Assembly (NCBI RefSeq): GCF_036898095.1
Contig: NC_090746.1
Coordinates: 50,919,569-50,983,568 of the forward strand
Origin: Palaemon carinicauda
Lineage: Eukaryota; Arthropoda; Malacostraca; Decapoda; Palaemonidae
Reading direction: 5' to 3'
DNA: 64,000 bases
Under the pieces are notes generated by a model. That model did no database searches. It was not told the origin of the DNA and saw only the letters and a program-made list of their open reading frames with translations. The stretch's first letter is position 1. Every line of letters begins with the position of its first letter. Positions 34,727 to 41,995 of this stretch are shown one piece after another. The position numbers were made by a program, and so were the translations under genes.

Positions 34727-35794
34727 ATTTGATAATAAAAGTTTAACTGATGTCTATAACATGGCTCATGAATTTACGAATCAGGTTGGACAGCAGCAGA
34801 CCTAGAAGGCTGAAGCCAGGCAATCGGGTTCTAGGCTCAAATGGCCTTCATCGGTTAATTCAGGTCAATCGGCATCCTCTCCCTAATATCCCATGCTTAA
34901 ACTATATAGCCTCTACAGTAATAATCTTATATTATTTATATAGCCGACCTGTCAGAAATTCTTAAGACGCAGTTCCTCATGGTAAGGGGTAAACCATTAT
35001 ATCGAAAGGAAACGAGTGTGATATAAAATTCTACCCATTAGCTGAGGTAGGCGCAATTATACCGCCTTTGACAGGAACCCCTCCAGTTAAATGTCGACGA
35101 TAGGATCTCGGTGGGATAGGCGTAAGCAGCGGCTAATAGGTAGCCTAGATTGACGTAGTATATTAAACTTAAAATAAGAAAAAGTTAGGCTAGTTAGGCT
35201 ACTCAACTCTTTGGAACGAAAGGCAAACCTAGTTAACACCTCACCTTACTGCATAAATTACCTTTGGCACATAAGTATTTAGCCCTAATAATGTTTAGGC
35301 TCACTTTACACATAGTTTAGGATTATATGATAATGTACTTCGGTCTCGAAATTTATCTATTTTCAAACTTTTACGATTATCACTACCGCACGGTCCGTAC
35401 CGGCTCATTGTTTACCTTTTACTGCCATGCTCGTGACGTCATCAGTCTATATCCGCTGCTATCCAAGACGTTTTTATATAAAAACAGAATATTAAACCTT
35501 ACCCTTTCTCCACTAGTTTCATTAATGTTTGATTCTGTAATAATAACAATTGAAGAATTTCACTGTTGGAAGGTTCCTGGCTGGTTACTTCCGTTTTGGG
35601 ACATCTCTTCTTTTTGGGTTATGCCGGTAGAATATGGTCATCATCGTTAGTTTCGCTAAGATTATGCACATCTGCTGATACTACGACTTTTTTGGACATT
35701 TTAATTGGTTGATTAAGGCGTTGTCCCTCGTAACAATAATTAGGGGAGGGTTGTAGTAATGGTGAGGTGTAACAGGTGTTACCTGTGTCCTGTC
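34727..35794 (-). other. Middle DIRS 5' leader
   Basis: Non-coding sequence between gag and the 5' ITR. The frame at 35327-35650 on the other strand has no recognisable motif and I do not consider it a gene. Confidence 0.5.
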
Positions 35795-35937
35795 AACTTC
35801 AAATATGGCGGGTTGGTTCCTGTCAACTCACATGTCTCTGGTTGCTCCGCCCCGATGGGCGTGGGTTGTGCCCGCTTACAGCTGTCGGGGGGAGGAGCCA
35901 GGGGTGTGTCATAGCAAAACCAGTGGGTCTGAAAGGC
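35795..35937 (-). repeat. Middle DIRS 5' inverted terminal repeat
   Basis: Partner of 23538-23680. The terminal GA-rich extension (CTCTCTCTCTCT at 35944-35955) is unique to this end and reappears in the ICR. Confidence 0.9.
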
Positions 35938-35955
35938 TGAAGCCTCTCTCTCTCT

Positions 35956-36429
35956 AGAACCTTGTGACCATTTCCACCCCAAGCCTTTGGAGACTATGCT
36001 GTGAGCCCACGGACTGAAGGTCCAATGTTCTCGAAAGTGGTAAAGTCTCCCCCCTACCGGGACTATATCATTGCGAGGGAGTGAATCTAGGTCCATTCTC
36101 TCCTCGAGAACCCCTTGTCCTAGGTCCGCCTCGTTGACGGAACTGTCCTCTACCCCTGTAGCTACCTCTCTGGTGTCCACGAAAGGGACCTGAGGGTTCG
36201 TAGCTAGGGTTGTATGCGGGTGAGGGCATCCAAACGGGGTTGGGTTGGGTACCTGGGGGAGCCGTGAGGTAGACCACCTGTTGAGGGTGCTTCGGTTGTA
36301 GAGTCGACGAAGCAGCGGGAGACTGTGAAGACGAGTGGGTAACAGACGATTGATGGTAGTGACCTCGGCTCGTCTTGTAAGGGGCAAACCTCTGTTTCTT
36401 CCTGAAGAAGGTTTGCTTTTGAACTTCAA
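35956..36429 (-). pseudogene. Outer DIRS RT polyprotein, 5' part
   Basis: N-terminal piece of the same RT frame. It overlaps the end of gag in another frame and ends with the conserved block VPVGGRLYHFREHWTF, then SPWAHSIVSKGLGWKWSQG, which aligns with residues ~109-140 of the element 4 protein. At AGAAC (35956-35960) the frame passes into the middle element. The remaining enzyme lies at 21764-23493. The short N-terminal region is Pro/Arg-rich, with no recognised domain. Confidence 0.85.
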
Positions 36430-38068
36430 CCCTCCTTTTGGCAGTGAGGCCCCACCTCGCTTGCAAATTTTGGTTTGCTCTCGCAGCGTCTTGTAGAACC
36501 TTGTTCACCTCCTCCTGAGGAAAAAGGTTCTTACCCCAGCAGGGGGAAGCTATCAGTCTGTTCGGTTCATGCCTGATTGAGGCCTCAGATAGAACGTGTT
36601 TCCTGCAACTAACCCGAGCCGAACAAAACTCGTGTAGGTCGGTTTGTAAGGACAGAGACAGGTTCTTTGTGAATACCCGGAACAAGGTCTCAGTCGGATA
36701 AAGCGAGGCTAGAGACTCCACGGAGGTAATGGAGTGGAGAGACCTAGCTAACCTATTCCGTGCCTCAAACTCAGTCTTGAGAAGATTTTCCGGTAATTTG
36801 GGAAGCTTCTCGGAAAACAAATTAGAGGCGCAGTCTGGGTCTAACTTCCCTACTGTGAAAGTAGAGGGGGCATCATCCCAGATAGTAACGGTACTCAGGA
36901 TGAGCATGGAGGTGGGGTCCTTCTCTTTAAGAGCCGGCATGGCAGAACCTTCTTTGATAGCTTGAAAAGTAAGACCTGCCACTTTATCTGTAATAGGCAA
37001 GGTAATAGCTGGAGAAGCTGTAAATATGGTGTAGGCTCCTTTGTGTGGGGTGAGCTTGGAATTAGTGCACCCCCAGTCCGACAACGTCCTGGCCCAGAGA
37101 GCTTGGGCCTGCTCTTTAGGAAATATTACCGTTTCCTTCGGTACCTTGTCTAACCTAACCAAGGCATGTTCTTTCAATCGGATGAAGCCGTTGAATGGGA
37201 ATTCTAGTCCCGGAGGGTAAAATTCTAGGTCCTCTAGAGGGCGGGTGCCTATGCCCTCCAGAGTTATGACACCATCTATATATGGAGCATGTAAGGCAAA
37301 CCTCCAAGGGTTGTTTTTATCGAAGGGGGGTAACTTTGATGCGTCTGGGACTGAAGGAGGAGGCATCTGAGTTCCGGAACGGATCAGATTCGCCACCATA
37401 TCTTTGAGCTCCGTCATAGCTCCTTGGTCTGTCCTAGAATGTTGTTGTAGTTGCTGTTGTATCTGCTCTTTCACAATATCCCTGACCATGGTGGCGGATA
37501 AGGCGGGCTCCCGAGCCCGATCCGCTGACGAAGCCCTGGACTTAGCGGACTTCGTCTTTTTAGGAGTTACGGTTTTAGGTACAGTAATATAAACATCAGG
37601 ATCCTTTGAGGGTCCCGGGACCGGTGACACTGATAATGGCAAAGCTGAAGGCTTAAAGGTACATAGTGGCTTCACCTTGGGTCGTACAGGAACGGAGGGA
37701 CCTCGAGGAGAAGCCGTAGGTTTATCAAAGCCGTGAAAGGAAGCAGTAGAGGAAGGAGTGCGGGGTGAAAGGGGGTCCACCAACTCATCACCACCTACCT
37801 GCTCATCCATAGGTTCGTCGTCCAGATCTAGAAAGGACGCGTCCTCCATCAATAAAACCTCTTCCTCCGTTAGAATGGTTGCTCTAACCGCCTCAATTAA
37901 CGGGGCCGCTGTCTCCGGTGGAACTGCTGCAGTAGTAGAGCCTGGGAATAGGCGAGAAGCCATGTCTCCATCAAGGAGATAGGGTGCGCCAGACGGCGCA
38001 TTCCTCCCAAAACCTGACACCCAAGGACGGAGAGTAGCTCTTGCCTCCCGGAGAGATTCATCATCAGC
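36068..38068 (-). CDS. Outer DIRS Gag, main exon
   Basis: Gag-like capsid protein of a DIRS element, about 667 codons in this exon, uninterrupted. It begins after a predicted 3' splice site (CTCTTTCAG at 38069-38077) with ADDESLREARATLRPW, collinear with DASREKLRKW in the element 4 and 5 Gags. The middle holds an acidic, Ser/Thr/Pro-rich linker. There follows a conserved core (NPWRFALHAPYIDG, LEDLEFYPPG), a block PDCASNLFSEKLPKLPENL matching PDVAGRQF-EDLPKL in siblings, and a CRKHVLSEASIRHEPNRLI motif. The C-terminus is Gly/Arg-rich (RGSYRGRGQFRQRG), probably nucleic-acid binding. It overlaps the RT frame at its 3' end. An ATG-initiated start is not evident in this exon; the frame continues into the upstream exon 38178-38366. 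Confidence 0.85.
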   Translation of the reverse strand, partial: ADDESLREARATLRPWVSGFGRNAPSGAPYLLDGDMASRLFPGSTTAAVPPETAAPLIEAVRATILTEEEVLLMEDASFLDLDDEPMDEQVGGDELVDPLSPRTPSSTASFHGFDKPTASPRGPSVPVRPKVKPLCTFKPSALPLSVSPVPGPSKDPDVYITVPKTVTPKKTKSAKSRASSADRAREPALSATMVRDIVKEQIQQQLQQHSRTDQGAMTELKDMVANLIRSGTQMPPPSVPDASKLPPFDKNNPWRFALHAPYIDGVITLEGIGTRPLEDLEFYPPGLEFPFNGFIRLKEHALVRLDKVPKETVIFPKEQAQALWARTLSDWGCTNSKLTPHKGAYTIFTASPAITLPITDKVAGLTFQAIKEGSAMPALKEKDPTSMLILSTVTIWDDAPSTFTVGKLDPDCASNLFSEKLPKLPENLLKTEFEARNRLARSLHSITSVESLASLYPTETLFRVFTKNLSLSLQTDLHEFCSARVSCRKHVLSEASIRHEPNRLIASPCWGKNLFPQEEVNKVLQDAARANQNLQARWGLTAKRRVEVQKQTFFRKKQRFAPYKTSRGHYHQSSVTHSSSQSPAASSTLQPKHPQQVVYLTAPPGTQPNPVWMPSPAYNPSYEPSGPFRGHQRGSYRGRGQFRQRGGPRTRGSRGENGPRFTPSQ

Positions 38069-38177
38069 CTGAAAGAGGAGAGGGGATTAATGATGAAGCA
38101 ATAATCGATGTAAATATATAAAGACCAATTAATTCCTCGCAAAGGATATTAACAGGAACAAACTAGAACCAACTTAC
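38069..38177 (-). other. Predicted spliceosomal intron in outer DIRS gag (109 bp, phase 0)
   Basis: On the minus strand the intron starts GTAAGTTGG after GAG GAG and ends CCTCTCCTCTTTCAG before GCT GAT GAT. Joining the flanking exons keeps the frame and brings the Cys/His module next to the ADDESLREAR block exactly as in the uninterrupted Gags of elements 4, 5 and 6. The intron itself is AT-rich and contains stops (TAA runs) in the gag frame. Confidence 0.75.
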
Positions 38178-38366
38178 CTCCTCGCTCAGGAGTAGGGATG
38201 ACAGCTCATAGCAGAGCATGCATGACTCCGGGAACCATACCATGTAGGGGGCTTGTCCCGGTTCCCGAGAGAAGGCTATGGCGCAATGTGCATGGGACCG
38301 GCATAGATCATGGCCAATGGGATCAGTAAAGGCAGCGGAGCAGCCCTTGGCAGCTCAGCGGACTTT
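38178..38366 (-). CDS. Outer DIRS Gag upstream exon with Cys/His module
   Basis: A 63-codon exon between a pyrimidine-rich acceptor (TTCTTTCTTTTACAG) and the donor GAG|GTAAGT. In the gag frame it encodes GHDLCRSHAHC, a spacer of about 15 residues, then a W-x-P-x2-C-x2-C block (WFPESCMLC). That is the same module as at the Gag N-terminus of elements 4-6. The fourth codon is TGA, so this copy could not read through from an upstream exon in this frame. The exon is probably a slightly damaged version of a functional one. No ATG precedes the module within the exon, so the start codon must have lain further upstream. Confidence 0.65.
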
Positions 38367-39750
38367 CTGTAAAAGAAAGAAGACATAAGTCTGGATGTTC
38401 CTTGAGATTCTGGTCAGTGACATATGAATCCACAGAAAATAATTAATTTTAATTATGTGTGAGTAAAATATTAGCTAACAAATTAATATATTAAGAAAAT
38501 ATATTAATAACCAGTAACCACGTAACATGAAACTATAAACTTCATCGGTATCAAATTGTTAACTCCGGTTCTGATCGTCTGATTGATCTCTGTTTGTACC
38601 GGAGCTCCGGTGACAAAGGCCCGTCATCGTGATACCATGACCCTCAGCGGTACGATAACATTAACCTCAATGCTGAATGTCTGTGTTATCTCCAGTGAAG
38701 CCGGAGATTCGATGAAAAAAGGGACCGTAATAATGTAATTGTGATCAATCATGACAAAGGTTCGTGTGCAAAAGGCCGCAGCCGGAGTCTGAGTGCCGGA
38801 TTTCACCGTTGCACTCCAAATATCTGACTAGTTCTCACCCAATGAGTATCCATTATAGCGGAGTATAACTCAAGGCGGAGCTAAGGGTGTCGGCATAAAG
38901 CGACCCCAACTAATGACTCATACACTAACGTAACCTATTAATAGTGCTAGCTATATTAACAGTAACCACATCAATAAAACTTGAATACCATTAAACGTAA
39001 TATCATCAACTCGGAGAATAAGAGGAGGCAGGAATAACTCGTGATCGTATAAAACGGAAAACGGAAAATCCACCTCCCTTACTCGAGCTTAATAAAGAAA
39101 ACGAAAGAAGGGGTAACCCGTAACTGTAGAAACAGAAAACGAGCTCTCTATGCTCACGCTCTCAAGGTTACATAATAAAAAACCAACATCACACAATAAT
39201 ATGATAAGAAAAATAATAAAATTGATAGCTTTTTTCTTAGTAACTGTAATAACCAAGAACGAAGAATAACGACAACGTAACAAATAAACTTAAAGATATA
39301 GTCTAAAACGAGCACCTTCCTGAGGCGTGTACATAACTATAACAAAGACTAAATCGCTATTCTTCGTAGGCCCAAATTGAACTTGCTAGCAAATAAATAC
39401 CATAGTAAAAACTAATAATAAATAATGATAATAAAATTGGTCATAAAACGTAAGTGATATAACCTAGATGACAGAGTACCAGATGGGCAATATTAACTTG
39501 AAAAATTACCGAAGCGAACAAAACCCAAAATGGCTGCCGATACCGAGGCAGGCCAATCGCTTCCAAAACTAAAACCCACAATACTGGAAAAAGAACAAAT
39601 GCCCGGTACTGAAATAAACTGTCAAAACAAACTATGGTACTTAACATTGGTAAAGGTGAAGTAGCAACGTCAGTCATGTTGAATTAACGACAATCACTTG
39701 CAAAAAACACTGAGCAAAACACTTATCAACTTAGCGGGCAAGTCCAAAAC
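38367..39750 (-). other. Outer DIRS 5' leader
   Basis: Between gag and the 5' ITR. No coding region recognised. The first ATG in the sense direction (39675-39677) opens a 78-codon frame of hydrophobic composition with no known relatives. Just outside it, the sense strand reads GCTCAGTGTTTT (near 39706-39717), which resembles an arthropod initiator. These are weak hints only. Confidence 0.4.
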
Positions 39751-40046
39751 AGAAGGATGTCCTAGAGGGCGCGCGTGGTAGGTGTCGGGGGGGTAGTCCA
39801 ACTGTGTTCTCTAGGGCCTGTCACGGCCCTCCCCATTGATGAAGGGATTATCTAAATGGAAGACAGCCTGTGAATAGTGGTTTTCACACGCCCTTGTTAA
39901 ATACACGACACCCACAAGGTGATTGCGCGAGGGTTGTAACCTCTGCATTCCATGCTTTTATCTTTCTCTAGTATATTTGGAAGATTTATATTAGAAAAGT
40001 GTAAAGAAGGACCTTTTCACCGGCCGTCACAGGCCGCCCCAGAAAA
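39751..40046 (-). repeat. Outer DIRS 5' inverted terminal repeat
   Basis: Partner of 19954-20275. It ends CCCCAGAAAA at 40046, the end predicted by the ICR; the next base begins the left terminus of element 5. Confidence 0.9.
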
Positions 40047-40600
40047 CGAATTTTGAGCGTAGCAAAAAATCTATTTTTGGGTTAGGTAGCCATGTCGTCC
40101 TGATGGAAGTTCCTTCAAAGGTAGCTTCCTAGGTATATTTGACTACAGTGATATATCCCAGAGAATTTACCAAAGGTATCCAGAATTCTAACTCCTGGAG
40201 CGAATATCCCTTAAAATTTTACGAAGGGATATCGCGTAATATCAGAGGACGTATTCTTGACACGTCACATGGCTATCTACACCCCCAATAGAGCTTTCAC
40301 TACGAGGGGAAAGAGAGGCAAGAATAGGGTGAGTCGTTCCAGAGACATCGCTCTCGACGAGTCACTACTGTACCGCAAATAGTGCGCCTGTCCGCCACCC
40401 GAGCCGCCACCGTCATTCTTTGTAGCTTTGTAGGTGATGCAGATACAGTACTATAGGGAGGGATTCATTATCCTTTTGTCCCAAAAGAGGGTGGGTCCAT
40501 CAGGACGACATGGCTACCTCACCCAAAAATAGATTTTTCGCTACGCTCAAAATCCGTTTTTTTTGGGCTCAGGCCATGTCGTCGTGATGGAAGTGTACCA
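40047..40600 (-). repeat. Element 5 3' ITR and ICR
   Basis: The ITR occupies about 40047-40490. The ICR at about 40495-40600 has CACCCAAAAATAGATTTTTC, GCTACGCTCAAAATCCG, then a T run and GGGCTCAGGCC. It is about 80-90% similar to the equivalent parts of elements 4 and 6 by eye. Confidence 0.85.
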
Positions 40601-40610
40601 GAGTATTAAA

Positions 40611-40998
40611 CGGATTTTGAGCGAAGCGAAAAATCTATTTTTGGGTGAGATAGCCATGGCGTCCTGATGGAAGGTTCCTTTTTGGTAGCTTCCTTGGGTA
40701 TATCACTACTAAATATTCCCAGAGAATTTAACCACAGGTTATCACAGAATTCTAACTTCTGGAGCGAGTATCCTAAAGGTTTCCCTTTCAAGACATCATA
40801 TATCAACAGGGGACGCATGTATTAAAGCGCCACATAGCTATCTACACCCCAAACAGAGTTAACACTTCGGTGTGTAGGGGCGGAGAATAGCTGGGGATCC
40901 GTTCCACAGCTAATCTCGTTCGTGGCTACTTTTGGTTCTCGAGACGTAAACAAACGGGCGCCATTGCTAAATGACGTCACGTCCGTCCTCATCCTGAA
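40611..40998 (-). repeat. Element 4 3' inverted terminal repeat
   Basis: Reverse complement of 49084-49421 over about 340 bases, with few differences. It includes TCACAGAATTCTAACTTCTG and CAAACGGGCGCCATTGC. Confidence 0.9.
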
Positions 40999-41074
40999 GC
41001 CAGTTGCTTGCCGATCGCCATGATACAGCAGAGCAGGGTGGGACCTGAAAAACTGGACGAAGTAGCAGGGAGGG

Positions 41075-41168
41075 TCCATCAGGACACCATGGCTATCTCA
41101 CCCAAAAATAGATTTTTCGCTTCGCTCAAAATCCGTTTTTTGGGCTCAAGCCATGGCGTCCTGATGGA
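41075..41168 (-). repeat. Element 4 internal complementary region
   Basis: CACCCAAAAATAGATTTTTC and GCTTCGCTCAAAATCCG invert the left end. TTTTTTGGGCTCAAGCCATG invert the right end. Confidence 0.9.
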
Positions 41169-41995
41169 AGAATACCAGAGACTCAATGTATTGTGGTAGA
41201 TTTTCCCTTATTTGAGTAAGTGCCAAGGGCTTTGAACAGGGTAGCATAGTAATCTTAATAGAAGAACCGTAGGGAAGAGACCTTCCTGCCCCCCTGGCAG
41301 TGAAGTTCCCACGGGCCATGCCGAGATCAAAGTGGTTATCGAAGGGCTACTCACCTTGCTAGAAGAACCTGAAGAACTTGGAGACAAGACTGAATGGTTG
41401 GCATTCATATAGGAACATTCTCAAGGGCAGACAAGTGGTGGTTAGGCACTGTATGTTAATGGAGAATTGTCTGGTCTCTAAGGTATGAAGAGAGTAAGTA
41501 TTCGTATTGGAATATTACATTGCACAGGTGAATATATAATAAGGGTTGAGACCTTAGTATCTTCATCAACCATGAGAGGAAGGGGATAATAAAACTATGA
41601 CAGACATGTATTTCATAGTATAAGTAGGAGCGGATTGAGACGCACAAATAATAAAATTAAAATTTTATTTCACAATTGCAGAGAATATTAATGAATTGCA
41701 ATATATGTAAAGTTAATTTACAACAAATTATAATGTACATAGTAATGAAAGACTTGCTCTTGAATCTGAAAGAGAATTTCAAATTTATTAGTAGGCACTC
41801 GTTCTCGAGGAACGTCAGTCTTTAAAATAAAACACATCATGCTCTAGGCATGGGGCACTCGTGTGACGACTATGACATTTCACCTGGGATAAGAACAGTT
41901 ATATGAAAAGCACTAAGTGTTTTTGACATCACTACGTATCACTCGAGGGTCAACATAGGCACCCGAAGAGTTAGAGTCCCAAGTAACTCACTGTT
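41169..41995 (-). other. Element 4 3' untranslated region with polyadenylation signal
   Basis: Non-coding. The sense strand carries AATAAA (41664-41669) about 330 bases after the YR stop. The same GAAATAAAAT context occurs in element 6 at 57769-57774, and element 5 has AATAAA at 49968-49973, so this is the likely transcript end. Confidence 0.6.

Larger units (their letters stand above)
23494..35955 (-). mobile_element. Middle DIRS retrotransposon (second family), nested in the outer RT gene
   Basis: A minus-strand DIRS of about 6.0 kb own sequence, inserted in the outer element's RT frame and itself split by the inner element (24023-30448). AGAAC occurs at both edges (23489-23493 and 35956-35960). 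The ICR at 30485-30605 contains the joined ends CTGTCAGTTCTAGAGAGAGA. Gene order is gag (33761-34726), RT polyprotein (31599-34083, damaged), YR (30595-31737). The family differs from the outer one: lower GC, an RGG-rich Gag and YLDDILIL instead of YLDDWL. Confidence 0.9.
19954..40046 (-). mobile_element. Outer DIRS retrotransposon, interrupted by a nested element
   Basis: A minus-strand DIRS whose ends are defined by the ICR at 20355-20425: left end GGGATTTTGACGAAGG, right end (minus strand) TTTTCTGGGGCGGCC. It holds gag (36068-38366, with an intron), the RT polyprotein (5' part 35956-36429, 3' part 21764-23493) and YR (20802 onward). A middle DIRS occupies 23494-35955. Without that insert the element would be about 7.6 kb. 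It sits between the truncated plus-strand copy at 19306 and the exact left end of element 5 at 40047. Confidence 0.9.

Noticed and set aside
36729..37982. Plus-strand frames antisense to the outer gag
   Set aside because: They are mirror images of the real Gag codons, with Ser/Arg-rich composition and no motif.
39441..39677. 78-codon hydrophobic frame at the start of the outer DIRS transcript
   Set aside because: It may be an upstream ORF, but there is no counterpart in another element to support coding, so it is mentioned only as part of the leader.
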